Notes: a model not told the origin generated them from the letters alone. Shown: positions 25,909 through 34,602, counted from the stretch's first letter. The stretch is 64,000 nt of DNA from Actinacidiphila sp. DG2A-62 (GCF_035825295.1 NZ_JAYMGI010000002.1:2334001-2398000); one strand, 5' to 3'. A program made the numbers and translations.

Positions 25909-28098
25909 ATGACCGACCCCATCACCGACGGCGACGCCTCCCGGAACTCCCGACCCCCCGAGGCCCCGCCCTCCGCCGTCGGCCCGAACCCGGCTGTGGA
26001 CGACGGCAGTTCGGCCGGGGGAAACGAGACGATCGCGAACCCGCCGGCCACCGCGGGCGGTCCACGCGACCCCGCGGTCTCGGCCGCCGACCGCGACGTG
26101 GACTCGGCCGCCGAGGACGAGGGCACGGCGCTCGGGAGGACGCGCGAGGGCCGACCGGGCGCGGGCAGCGAATCCGCCGCCGACGCGGGCGTCGGGCTGC
26201 CGGGCGTCGGGGTGCCCGGCGTCGGGCTGCCGCTCGCGGGTGGGCGGGAGGCGCGGGCGGCGCTTCGGCGGGCTCTGCGGCCGTACCGGGCGCGGGCGTG
26301 GGCCGCCGGGGCGCTGCTGCTGGCCGCCGCGGTGGTCGGGCTGAGCGTCCCGTGGCTCGCCGGCCGCGTCGTGGACCTGGTGCTCGACCGCGGCTCCGCC
26401 GCCACGCTCGGCCGGCTCTGCCTCGCGGTCGCCGCGGCCGCGGTCGGCCAGGCGGCGTGCAACGGCGCGGGCACCGCACTGGTCGCGCAGGTCGCGCAGT
26501 CGACGCTGGCGGCGATCCGCGCCCAGGTGCTCGGCCGGGCGCTGACCGCGCCGGCCCGGCAGGTGGACGACGCGGGCACCGGCGACCTGGTGGCGCGGGC
26601 CACCGGCGACGTCGAGGTGGTCAACGAGGCCGCGAGCGACGTGCTGCCCCCGCTGCTGGAAGCCGCGCTCACCATCGCCCTGACGCTCGTCGCGCTCGGC
26701 CTGCTCGACTGGCGGTTCGCCGTCGCCGCCGCGCTGGCCGGACCGCTCCAGGCGCTCGCGGTGCGCTGGTACGCACGGGTCGTCGTCCCGGTCGCCCGCG
26801 CGGAGCGCGCCGCCGAGGGCCGCCGCGCCCAACAGCTGCTGGACTCGGTCAGCGGCGCCTCGACCGTACGGGCGCTGGGCGTCGAGGCCGCGCACCAGGA
26901 AGCGGTACGGGCCCGGTCGGACGCCGCGCGCCTGCTGGCCGTCCGCCTCTTCGGCCTGCAACGCCGCTTCTACGGCAAGCTCAACGGCGGCGAACTCGTC
27001 GGCATGACAGCGGTGTTGGCCACCGGTTACTGGCTGGTCGACGCCGGCGCGGCGAGCGTCGGCGCGGCCTCCGCGGCGGCGCTGTACTTCCACCGGCTGT
27101 TCAACCAGTTCAACACCGTGCTGGCCGCCTTCGACCAGGCGCAGACCGCGGGCGCCGCGTTCTCCCGCATGGTTGGCGTGACGCTCCTGGACGAGGGGGA
27201 CGGCGGGTCCCGCGCAGTCGCGGCGACGGAAGGTGCCGTCCCGGTCGGCGGCGCGCCCGCGACCGGGCGGGACGTCACGCCGCGACTGCCCGCGCCGCGC
27301 GGCGGGTTCGCGGCGACCGTCACCCCGAGCCCGTCGCCGGGCGCCGCCCTGGCCGTACAGGTGGAGGGGCTCGGCTACGCGTACCGGCCCGGCCGTCCGG
27401 TGCTGCACGGCATCGACCTCGCGGTCGCGCCCGGCGAACGGGTCGCGATCGTCGGGCCGTCCGGCTCGGGAAAGACGACGCTGGCCGAACTCATCGCCGG
27501 ACGCGTGGCGCCCGACACCGGCACGGTCCGGCTCGGCGGTAGGGACTGCCGCGACCTCGGTCCGCGCGGGGTGCGCGAGCGGTGCGTGCTGCTGTCGCAG
27601 GAGACCCACGTGTTCGCCGGCCCGCTGGCGGACGGCCTGCGCCTGGCCAGGCCCGACGCGACGGACGAGGAGGTGCGGCAGGCGCTGGAACATGTGGGCG
27701 CGGCCGGCTGGGTGGCCGCGCTGCCCGACGGGCCGGACACGGTCGTGGGCCGCGGCGGACACCGGCTGACCGCGGCCCGCGCCCAGGAACTCGCCCTGGC
27801 CCGGCTGGTGCTGGCCGACCCGCCGATCGCGGTCCTGGACGAGGCGACCGCGGACGCCGGCAGCGCCGGTGCGCGCGCCCTGGAACGCGCCGCCGACCGG
27901 GCGCTGCGCGGACGCACCGCGGTCCTCGTCGCGCACCGCCTGACCCAGGCGGTCGACGCCGACCGGATCGTGGTGCTGGTCGCGGGACGTGTCGCCGAAT
28001 CCGGTACGCACACGCAACTCGCCGCGGCGGACGGCCCGTACGCCCGGCTGTGGAACGCCTGGTCGCGGGCCCGCGCGGGCGCCCCCACGCGCCGGTGA
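25909..28098 (+). CDS. ABC half-transporter with degenerate signature motif (partner of 23864-25669)
   Basis: 729 residues from the ATG at 25909, which has GAGGAGAGG upstream; starts at 25666-25702 are possible. Residues 1-110 are disordered, with PGVGLPGVGVPG-like repeats. The membrane domain has six helices, then a Pro/Ala/Gly-rich linker. In the ATPase, Walker A GPSGSGKTT and Walker B IAVLDEATAD are intact and HRLTQ gives the switch His, but the signature is RLTAARAQELALARLV instead of LSGGQ. With the upstream gene it makes one complete composite ATP site and one doubly dead site. The asymmetry supports an obligate heterodimer. A strong terminator follows. Confidence 0.87.
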   Translation: MTDPITDGDASRNSRPPEAPPSAVGPNPAVDDGSSAGGNETIANPPATAGGPRDPAVSAADRDVDSAAEDEGTALGRTREGRPGAGSESAADAGVGLPGVGVPGVGLPLAGGREARAALRRALRPYRARAWAAGALLLAAAVVGLSVPWLAGRVVDLVLDRGSAATLGRLCLAVAAAAVGQAACNGAGTALVAQVAQSTLAAIRAQVLGRALTAPARQVDDAGTGDLVARATGDVEVVNEAASDVLPPLLEAALTIALTLVALGLLDWRFAVAAALAGPLQALAVRWYARVVVPVARAERAAEGRRAQQLLDSVSGASTVRALGVEAAHQEAVRARSDAARLLAVRLFGLQRRFYGKLNGGELVGMTAVLATGYWLVDAGAASVGAASAAALYFHRLFNQFNTVLAAFDQAQTAGAAFSRMVGVTLLDEGDGGSRAVAATEGAVPVGGAPATGRDVTPRLPAPRGGFAATVTPSPSPGAALAVQVEGLGYAYRPGRPVLHGIDLAVAPGERVAIVGPSGSGKTTLAELIAGRVAPDTGTVRLGGRDCRDLGPRGVRERCVLLSQETHVFAGPLADGLRLARPDATDEEVRQALEHVGAAGWVAALPDGPDTVVGRGGHRLTAARAQELALARLVLADPPIAVLDEATADAGSAGARALERAADRALRGRTAVLVAHRLTQAVDADRIVVLVAGRVAESGTHTQLAAADGPYARLWNAWSRARAGAPTRR

Positions 28099-28145
28099 GC
28101 CGTGGTCCGGGCGGCGAGCCCGGCGACACCCTCGGCGAAAAGACG

Positions 28146-28181
28146 GATGAGGCGCGGCCGTTGCGACGGCCGCGCCTCATC
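28146..28181 (+). terminator. Strong hairpin terminator after the ABC pair
   Basis: Perfect 15-base arms GATGAGGCGCGGCCG and CGGCCGCGCCTCATC with the loop TTGCGA. It lies 48 bases after the ABC stop and before the convergent small gene, so it probably ends both transcripts. Confidence 0.85.
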
Positions 28182-28217
28182 TGCGCTGACGAAACCGGGC
28201 TGTTCGCCCGGCGCGGT

Positions 28218-28349
28218 TCAGGATTCCTCGGGACGCCGGTGGCGCCCGTGGGGCGCGACGTTTTCGGACTCCTCCGTGGGCGCCGCGGCACCGCGGTGGC
28301 GCCCGCCGACCTCTTCCTCCGCGCGCTGCGACATCGAATTCTCGGACAT
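28218..28349 (-). CDS. Small acidic/basic protein with GRHR motifs
   Basis: 43 residues, unrecognised. The start at 28349 has GGGGAG eight bases upstream. The sequence begins MSENSMSQRAEEE, is acidic, and contains two similar Arg/His motifs: GGRHR near residue 15 and HGRHRRP near residue 36. No Cys and no hydrophobic segment, so a cytoplasmic small protein is more likely than a secreted peptide. It stands alone, convergent with the ABC operon and sharing its terminator region. Similar GRHR-containing small proteins seem to occur in other Streptomyces, but no role is known to me. Confidence 0.55.
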   Translation of the reverse strand: MSENSMSQRAEEEVGGRHRGAAAPTEESENVAPHGRHRRPEES

Positions 28350-28718
28350 GAGGTGCTCTCCCCGTGGATGTACCGGTGGCAGACGGAAACGGACAACGAC
28401 GCACCGGCGTACGCCGTATCAACGCGCGCGGGAGTGGGGTCGGCCCGTACCGTGACCAGGCCGCACCGGGCCTCGGTCACACCGGGTGCCCGGATGCGCG
28501 ACCACGGCGAGTCTAACGAAGCGGCCGTCGGCGTGATCACCCGGTCGGCCCGGCGTGTCGCCGCTGATACGAAGCTGAGACATTTCCCGTAAGCCGCCTC
28601 GCCCCTGACTCCCCCCTGGCCGTACGCCACCGGACCGTCCCGCTGCCCTCGGGGCAGGAAGTGACGTGTCGGCATCCGGCACCGACCAACCGCGATGCCT
28701 GCCGTACTACGCAGCGCG
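28350..28718. other. Gene-poor spacer
   Basis: About 370 bases between the small gene and the second XRE-TPR module. Open frames here are shadows without ribosome sites. Nothing clear is seen apart from the promoter region of the small gene and a terminator at its far end. Confidence 0.5.
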
Positions 28719-28757
28719 GCGCCCCCGCTCGGGTTGGATCAGTCCGAGCGGGGGCGC
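28719..28757 (-). terminator. Terminator of the second module operon
   Basis: Perfect 14-base arms GCGCCCCCGCTCGG and CCGAGCGGGGGCGC around an 11-base loop. It lies 27 bases past the stop of the gene at 28784-29272. Confidence 0.85.
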
Positions 28758-28783
28758 GGCGAGATGCGGCGCGGGCGTACCCG

Positions 28784-29272
28784 CTAGTGCGTTCGGTGGT
28801 TGCGCTGCCAGTCGTCGCGGGCGGCGACCAGCGCGGGACGCACCTGCTGTTCGAGCCGGTCGGCCTGGGCCCGCAGCAGCGCGGCAACCACGCTCACACC
28901 CTCGGGGTCGAGGTCCCTGAACCAGAAGTCGTCCACGATCTGCACGTCGACGACCGGCACCCGCGACTGATCCTCCTCGGCGAACGGCCGGCAGTCGACG
29001 GTCACCCCGAAGACGACCATCGGCCCCGGCGGGTCACTGGCGAAGGCGACCACCGCCGACTCCCCGCCGAAGTCCCGGCGGTGGTGCACGTCCGCCAGCA
29101 GCTTGCCGAGCAACTGCGGCGCGACACCCGTCCTACTCGGGTCCTCCTCCGCCCAGCCAGGCAGATAGCCGCGGACCGCCACATCCCCGTCGCTCGTCGC
29201 GATGCACCAGTCACCACCGCCGCCAACCGCCGTTGGCGGTACGGAGATCGCCGTCACCATGGTCTCGGTCAT
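28784..29272 (-). CDS. Hypothetical protein, paralogue of the 15807-16301 gene
   Basis: 162 residues, unrecognised family. It shares VRGYLPGWAEEDPSRTGVAP, VTVDCRPFAEED, VQIVDDFWFRDLDPEGV and a C-terminal helix ending ARDDWQRNHRT with the gene at 15807-16301. It starts within the ATGA that ends the gene upstream, so it is the last gene of a coupled operon. The conserved acidic and Trp positions suggest a real folded domain. Its repeated pairing with divergent XRE-TPR regulators suggests a role in the same signalling unit; this is inference. Confidence 0.75.
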   Translation of the reverse strand: MTETMVTAISVPPTAVGGGGDWCIATSDGDVAVRGYLPGWAEEDPSRTGVAPQLLGKLLADVHHRRDFGGESAVVAFASDPPGPMVVFGVTVDCRPFAEEDQSRVPVVDVQIVDDFWFRDLDPEGVSVVAALLRAQADRLEQQVRPALVAARDDWQRNHRTH

Positions 29273-29664
29273 CGGGCCCCACCAGTCCTCACGTTGTGCA
29301 CGGTCGCCGTGACGACGCCGCTGCGCCGGGCGATCTCTCGATTCACCACGGCCTGCGCCAGCTCCGACATGCCCTGTTCCTCGTCGTCCACCGGCGGCAG
29401 CCGGTCGCCGCGACTGGCGGCGATTCGCAACGCGTCCTCCAGCGAGCCGATCAGGCAGGTGATCACGTGCCTCAGCTCACGTTCGGGAGCGTCGGTGTTC
29501 TCCAGCGTCGCCTTCGCGTAGCCGACCAACTCCTGACCCATCCCGAGTTGCACGGCCTCCAAGTTGTCGGCCATTCGCGAGATCAGCGACGCCCGACCGC
29601 TGTCGTCCACCAGGTACGCCGGCTTGCCGTCCTCGCCGGTCCACGGCAGCAACCTGGCGTTCAC
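29269..29664 (-). CDS. Hypothetical helical protein of the XRE-linked module
   Basis: 131 residues, no recognised catalytic motif. It begins MNARLLPWTGEDGKPAYLVD, then is mostly helical (MADNLEAVQLGMGQELVGYA, ITCLIGSLEDALRIAASRG). Proteins of this type are frequent next to XRE regulators in Streptomyces. The GTG start overlaps the stop of the 35-residue ORF (GTGA), and its own stop overlaps the next start (ATGA). It occupies the place held by the HATPase gene in the first module, so the two modules differ by exchange of this middle gene. Confidence 0.7.
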   Translation of the reverse strand: MNARLLPWTGEDGKPAYLVDDSGRASLISRMADNLEAVQLGMGQELVGYAKATLENTDAPERELRHVITCLIGSLEDALRIAASRGDRLPPVDDEEQGMSELAQAVVNREIARRSGVVTATVHNVRTGGAR

Positions 29665-29768
29665 CGCGCGACCTTCCCGACGCCCACCCGCTCCGCGCCG
29701 GCGTCCGACGTGCGAGCGTCGCAGTCGACCCTCACCCGCCCCGCACAGCGCCCGTTACGCTCACCCAT
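29661..29768 (-). CDS. 35-residue ORF leading the second module operon
   Basis: Starts at the ATG at 29768, preceded by AAAGGGCAGGCTGAC, and ends in a GTGA overlap with the next gene. The product begins MGERNGRCAGRVRVDCDART and has two Cys. It has no sequence similarity to the 66-residue ORF of the first module, but position, overlap and the sequence just before the start (GCTGACATG) are the same. Translation is likely from the coupling; function unknown. Confidence 0.45.
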   Translation of the reverse strand: MGERNGRCAGRVRVDCDARTSDAGAERVGVGKVAR

Positions 29769-29796
29769 GTCAGCCTGCCCTTTCAGGTTGTCCACG

Positions 29797-29825
29797 CCCC
29801 CGGGCCGTTCACGCGGTCGCGGGGG
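29797..29825 (-). promoter_or_regulatory. Leader hairpin of the second module
   Basis: The arms are CCCCCG+GGCCG and CGGTC+CGGGGG with the loop TTCACG and one bulged G. They lie 29-57 bases upstream of the small ORF start. Compared with 16956-16984, both sides of one stem pair have changed together, which supports pairing. Confidence 0.5.
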
Positions 29826-29912
29826 TCTGATGCAGTTTCGTCAGGGCGGTACTACGCAAGCCCCGACACAGGTAGCGTTCCTCGTGAGACAGACCCGGTG
29901 TAGTGGTGAGGC

Positions 29913-29949
29913 GTCCGCACGTGTCCGCTGCGCTGCGGACACAGCGGAC
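29913..29949. promoter_or_regulatory. Operator cluster before the second XRE-TPR gene
   Basis: GTCCGC occurs at 29913 and 29923, and its reverse complement GCGGAC at 29935 and 29944. The core GTGTCCGC-N6-GCGGACAC spans 29921-29942. It ends a dozen bases before the ATG at 29962. Confidence 0.55.
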
Positions 29950-29961
29950 AACGGAGGACTC

Positions 29962-31124
29962 ATGGCCGAGTCGTTCGGGCAAGCGCTCAAGCGCTTACGC
30001 GGCGGTCGATCCCTGCGTGACGTTGCACAATTGGCGAATTGCAGCAAGAGCTACGTCTCCGACCTGGAGAACGGAAGACGGAAGCCCAGCCCGGACATCG
30101 TGGCGGCGATCGACCGTGCGCTCAGCGCGAAAGGCGCGCTGGTCGCGCTGGCCGAGTCCGAAGCCGGCCCCTCCCGCTCGAACGGGCTGACGCGCTCCAA
30201 CGCGGCCTTCAAGAGTCGCTCGTAGCAGGCCCTTTGTCGGGCGTGGGCCTGGACGAGGTGGAATGGGCGGTGGAACGCCACGGCCGGGCAACCCGTTATC
30301 GGCCGGAAGCCGAGCTTCTCCCTGAGCTGTTGGCCGACTTCGGCGATCTCCGACTGCTGATGAGCGGGCGGCAGTCCGAACCCGTGCGCCGCAGGCTGGC
30401 CGTCGCTGCTGCACGCATGTCCGGCCTGGTGGCCCTGACGCTGCTCAAGCTCGGCGACGAGCGGTCCAGGAGCTGGTGGCGGACCGGCCGGGCCGTAGCC
30501 GCCTCCGCGGAGGACCGCGCCACCCTGTCATGGATGTACGCGCAGGAGGCGTACCAGCTCTACTACAGCGGCGATCTCTACGGCGCGGTCGAGTTGGCGT
30601 TGCGTGCGCAGCACTGGGCCGACGCACTGCCCTGCGTGGGGCCCGCTCTGGCCGCGCCGCTGGAGGCACGCGCCCACGCGTTGCTCCACGACGCCGACGC
30701 GGCCACCGATGCCCTGGCCGGCGGCAGAACCGCGTTGGACAGGCTCCCGGAAGCGGAACGGACGGAATCCGCGTTCGGATACTCGGAGGCGCAGTTCGCC
30801 TTTCACTCCGGCAACGCTTGGACCCACCTTGGGGACACCGACCGCGCGAACGAGGAGCTGACCCGCGCGCTCCACCTGTACCCCCGCTCCGACCACATGG
30901 ACCGGGCCTTGGTCCACCTGGACCAAGCCATGTGCGCTGCCGTCAGCGGTGATCCCGCCTCGGCTGCCGACCAGGCGCTCACCACGGTCGTGAACCTCCC
31001 GGAGCAACACCGCACAGCATTGATCATCTATCGGGCGCGGGATGTCGCGGATAAGGTGCCCGAGGCTCGGAAAACGCTGGAGATCAAGGCGCTGCGCGAA
31101 GTTCTGGCACTGCCATCGGGGTGA
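29962..31124 (+). pseudogene. XRE-TPR regulator, apparently frameshifted between HTH and TPR parts; TTA codon
   Basis: The N-terminus FGQALKRLRGGRSLRDVAQL followed by ANCSKSYVSDLENGRRKPSP is a clear XRE helix-turn-helix. That frame stops at 30225. The other frame, from about DALQRGLQESLVAGPLSG, continues to 31124 with TPR-like helices (LSWMYAQEAYQLYYSGDLYG, SAFGYSEAQFAFHSGNAWTH, DHMDRALVHLDQAMCAAVS). A missing base near 30150-30190 would fuse them into one regulator of about 387 residues. Codon 12 is TTA (29995-29997), so translation should depend on the bldA tRNA. It is divergent from the small-ORF operon. Alternatively HTH and TPR proteins are made separately. Confidence 0.7.
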
Positions 31125-31136
31125 GGAGCAGGTGAC

Positions 31137-31583
31137 GTGATGCGGATCAGCAAGGCGGCAGAGGCGGACATCGGAGAGCTGTCCGTGATGCTCGGCGAGA
31201 TCGAGGCGTACTACGGCGGCGATGCGGCCCCGGCGGACGCCGAGCAGATCCGCCGCGCGCTGTTCGGCGAGCGGCCTGCGGCAACGGTCCTCCTGGCCCG
31301 CGACGGTGACAGCGTGCTCGGCCTCGCGTCGTACTCCTACCTGTGGCCCGCCGCAGGAGCCGACACTTCGCTGTACCTCAAGGAGCTGTACGTCCGCGAG
31401 AGCGCCAGGCGTCGCGGCGTCGCCCGGGCCCTCATGGCCGAACTCCGGCACGCCGCTGCCGCTGCCGGCTGCTCCCGCATCGAATGGACCGCCGACAGCG
31501 ACAACCCGGCCGCCCTCGCCTTCTACAAAGCGCTGGGCGTCGAGCCGAAGGACGGGAAGATCTTCTACCGGTCAGCCCTCTGA
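31137..31583 (+). CDS. GNAT-family N-acetyltransferase
   Basis: 148 residues starting 12 bases after the XRE-TPR gene, with GAGGAG upstream; the ATG at 31140 is an equal candidate. GNAT features are the N-terminal MRISKAAEADIGELSVML, strand 4 TSLYLKELYVRESARRRGVA with the RxxGxA acetyl-CoA loop, and the terminal WTADSDNPAALAFYKALG. The family includes small-molecule and protein acetylases. Its position behind the regulator suggests co-transcription; the substrate is unknown. Confidence 0.87.
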   Translation: MMRISKAAEADIGELSVMLGEIEAYYGGDAAPADAEQIRRALFGERPAATVLLARDGDSVLGLASYSYLWPAAGADTSLYLKELYVRESARRRGVARALMAELRHAAAAAGCSRIEWTADSDNPAALAFYKALGVEPKDGKIFYRSAL

Positions 31584-31655
31584 TCGGCCGAGCACTTCGC
31601 GGCCACCACGTCCTCCGCGCCGAGCGCCGAGCGACCCGGCGACCGGCGTCCGGTG

Positions 31656-33022
31656 TCAGGGCAGGGGCAGCGTCGCGGTGAGGGTGAAGCCCTCGGGGGA
31701 GGACGTGGTGCGCAGGGTGCCGCCGGCGGCGGTGAGGCGCTCGGTGAGGCCGCGCAGGCCCGTGCCCACGCGTCCCCGGAGGTCCGTGCCGACGCCCGCC
31801 GGGGCGTGCGGCGCGGCCGGGCGGGCCGGCTCCGCGCCGCATCCGTCGTCCGCGACCGACAGCTCCGCGCGGTCCTCGGCGACGCGCAGTTCGACGACCA
31901 CCCGCCTCGCCCCGCTGTGCCGCACCACGTTCGTCACCCCTTCCCGCAGCACCCAGCCGAACAGCTCCTCCCCGCCGCCGGCAGCGGCCGTCCCGACGCG
32001 CGCACCACGAGATCGATGTCGGACGCGGCGAGCGCCGACCGCGCCCGCGCCAACTCCGTGGCCAGGCTGCCCTCGCGGTAGCCGGTGACCGCCTCACGGA
32101 TCTCGGTGAGCGCCTGGCGGCCGACCGTCTCGATGTCGGCGACCTGCGCGAGCGCCGCGTCCACGTCACGCGGCGCGATCCGCTGCGCCGCCTCGGACTT
32201 CACCACGATTACCGACAGCGTGTGCCCGAGCAGATCGTGCAGGTCGCGGGAGAACCGCAGCCGCTCCCGCGCCACCGCGGCCCGCGCCAGCTCCTGCCGC
32301 GTCTCCTTCAGCCGGGCCACCGCGTGGAACAGGGTGATGATCACCGAGACGACCAGGCCGGACAGGAACGTCCCGTACGCCAGCCCGGCCGTGCTCCAGA
32401 ACCCCTCGTGGTGCAGGCCCGCGATCAGGCCGGCCGTCGCGCTCAGCGGCACCAGCATCAGCCCGAGGGTGCGCCTGCCGCGCGAGACGCTGCCCACGCA
32501 GAGCGAGACCAGCACGAACAGCAGTGTGAAGTCGCCGCCGTAGCCGATCGCCAGGGCGAGCGCGGTCGCCGCGAGCGCGCCCAGCAGCCGCGCCGGCACC
32601 GGGCCCGAGCGCAGCCGCTCACCGAACGCCGCGCGGACCGTGGCGACGTACAGCACGCAGAACAGCGCGAGTCCGGTCGCCGCGAGCCAGGCCGGCGCAG
32701 CGTCGCCCTGCCCGATGTCGGTGGCCGGGCCGATCGCCATCAGCAGCCACGGCAGCAGCGCGCCGCCGTCCGGGGCCTTGAGCCGTTCGATCTCCTGCTC
32801 GAAGTCGACCGGTTCGCGCCACCGCCACCACGTCCCGCGGCGCGTCTCCTCCGCCGCGGGGGCCGATGCCGGCGCCCCGGCCGCGCTCCCGGCCCCGCCC
32901 CCGGCCGCGCTCCCGCCCATCGCCGCGGCCGCGCCCGCGAACTCCGCCGTTCCGCCCGCGACACCCCCCGTCCCGTCCGCGAACTCCGCCGTCCCGCCCG
33001 CGCCGTCCTTGTCGCCCCTCAC
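31656..33022 (-). pseudogene. NarL-type sensor histidine kinase, frameshifted before the ATPase domain
   Basis: The GTG at 33022 starts a Gly/Ala-rich segment of about 55 residues. Then come membrane helices (LLGALAATALALAIGYGGDF, TLLFVLVSLCVGSVSRG) and the dimerisation/phosphoacceptor block RLRFSRDLHDLLGHTLSVIV, where the His is the phosphorylation site (HisKA_3). The ATPase domain is in the next frame, starting EELFGWVLREGVTNVVRHSG, with ELSVADDGCG and GTGLRGLTERL boxes, ending at 31656. One G missing in the run at 31970-31973 explains the break. Such kinases are normally followed by a LuxR-type response-regulator gene; none is present here, and the GNAT gene of the second module lies just beyond. 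Confidence 0.8.
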
Positions 33023-33162
33023 ACCGGCCCCCGTTCCGTACGTCTGCGCATCGCCACCGTACCGGGAGCACCCTTGCCCGACCCGGCGCGCGGACGCGCA
33101 CCGGCGTACGAGCGCCCACGCCGGCGGCGGGCCCGTACGGCGTACGAACGGCGGCCGGCCGG

Positions 33163-34602
33163 CTACCTCCGGGGGCGCGGCAGCAGGCCGATCAGGCAAC
33201 TGCCCGCCGCGAGGAAGATCCCGCCGAGCAGGAACGCCAGCGAGTAGCCGGAGGTGAGCGCGGACAGCGGCGCCGCGCCGCCGTGGGCGCGGGAGGCGGT
33301 CCTGCTGACCGCGGACGTCGCCAGGATCGTCAGGCCGAGCGCGCCGCCCAGCTGCCGCGAGGTGTTGAGCAGCCCGGAGACCAGGCCCTGCTCGCCCATC
33401 GGCACCCCGGACGTGGCCGCCGCCGCGATCGGCGTCATCAGCAGCCCCGCGCCGAACATGGTCACCGCGCCGGGTCCGGCGATCGCGCCGAGGTAGCCGC
33501 CGTCCACCGTCAGCCGGCTCTGCCAGAACAGCCCGGCCGCCCCGATCAGCCCGCCGGCCGCGCCGATCAGCCGCGCGTCCACCCGCGCCATCAGCCGCGG
33601 CGCCAGCTTGGACCCGGCGATGATCGCGACGGTGTGCGGCAGGAAGCCCAGGCCCGCCCTCACCGGGCTGTAGTGCAGCACGTTCTGCATGTACAGGGAG
33701 AGGAAGTACCAGGTGGCGAAGGTCGCCGCGCCGCTGGCCAGGAGCACCGCGTTCGCCGCGGACACCGACCGTACGGCCAGCAGCCGCAGCGGCATCAGCG
33801 GCGTCGCGCTGCGCGCCTCCACCGCGGTGAACACCGCGAGCAGCACCGCGCCGGCGACCAGCGGCAGCACCGAGTGCGCCGAGGACCAGCCGTGCGACTC
33901 GCTCTCCGCGATGCCGTACGCGAGCGCCGCGACACCGCCGGTGACCAGGACCGCGCCCGGCACGTCCAGCCGGCGCGCGCCGCCGACGCGGCTCTCGGTC
34001 AGGTAGTAGACGGCGGCGGCGAGCACGACCGCGCCGACCGGCACGTTGACCAGCAGCACCCAGCGCCAGGACGCGTAGTCGGTGAGCAGCCCGCCGACCA
34101 GGCCGCCGGCCGCGCCGCCGCCCGCGCCGACCGCGGTCCAGGTGCCGATCGCCCGGGTCCGCGCGGGCCCTTCGGGGAAGGAGGTGGTGAGGATCGCGAG
34201 GGTGGTCGGCGCGAGCACCGCGGAGCCCAGGCCCTGCACCGCGCGGGCGGTGATCAGCATCCACGGGCTCTGCGCGAGCCCGCCGGCCAGGCTGGCCGCG
34301 GTGAACAGGCCGAGCCCGGTGAGGAAGACGGCCTTGCGGCCGAAGAGGTCCGCGGCCCGCCCGCCCAGCAGCAGGAAGCCGGCGAAGGTGAGCGCGTAGG
34401 CGTTGACCACCCACTGCTGGCCGGTCTCGCCCATGCCGAGGCTGGAACGTATGGACGGCAGCGCGACGTTGACCACCGACACGTCCAGCACCACGAGGAA
34501 CTGCCCGGCGCACACCGCGAGCAGCACCGCCCAGGCCGGCGGCGCGGGCCGCCCGCCGGCCCGTCGCCCGGTGGGTGTGCGCTGTCCCAGGAGTTCGCTC
34601 AT
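33163..34602 (-). CDS. MFS transporter, DHA2 (14-TM) family
   Basis: 479 residues from the ATG at 34602. About 14 hydrophobic segments begin at AWAVLLAVCAGQFLVVLDVS, with the VLDVSVVNVALPSI signature of actinorhodin/EmrB-type exporters. Motif A is GGRAADLFGRKAVFL and motif C-like GGLVGGLLTDYASWRWVLLV. The probable role is drug or metabolite export by proton antiport. It is divergent from the methyltransferase gene, with 129 bases between starts. No regulator is adjacent. Confidence 0.88.
   Translation of the reverse strand: MSELLGQRTPTGRRAGGRPAPPAWAVLLAVCAGQFLVVLDVSVVNVALPSIRSSLGMGETGQQWVVNAYALTFAGFLLLGGRAADLFGRKAVFLTGLGLFTAASLAGGLAQSPWMLITARAVQGLGSAVLAPTTLAILTTSFPEGPARTRAIGTWTAVGAGGGAAGGLVGGLLTDYASWRWVLLVNVPVGAVVLAAAVYYLTESRVGGARRLDVPGAVLVTGGVAALAYGIAESESHGWSSAHSVLPLVAGAVLLAVFTAVEARSATPLMPLRLLAVRSVSAANAVLLASGAATFATWYFLSLYMQNVLHYSPVRAGLGFLPHTVAIIAGSKLAPRLMARVDARLIGAAGGLIGAAGLFWQSRLTVDGGYLGAIAGPGAVTMFGAGLLMTPIAAAATSGVPMGEQGLVSGLLNTSRQLGGALGLTILATSAVSRTASRAHGGAAPLSALTSGYSLAFLLGGIFLAAGSCLIGLLPRPRR

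Noticed and set aside
20388..28098. Siderophore biosynthesis cluster
   Set aside because: Only transport proteins are present; no NRPS, NIS synthetase or hydroxylase gene was found.
28661..29521. 286-codon plus-strand frame in the second module
   Set aside because: Shadow of the minus-strand genes, which are supported by stop/start overlaps and by a paralogous module.
31934..34513. 859-codon frame joining kinase and MFS regions
   Set aside because: The upper half is a shadow of the MFS gene; the kinase starts at the GTG at 33022.
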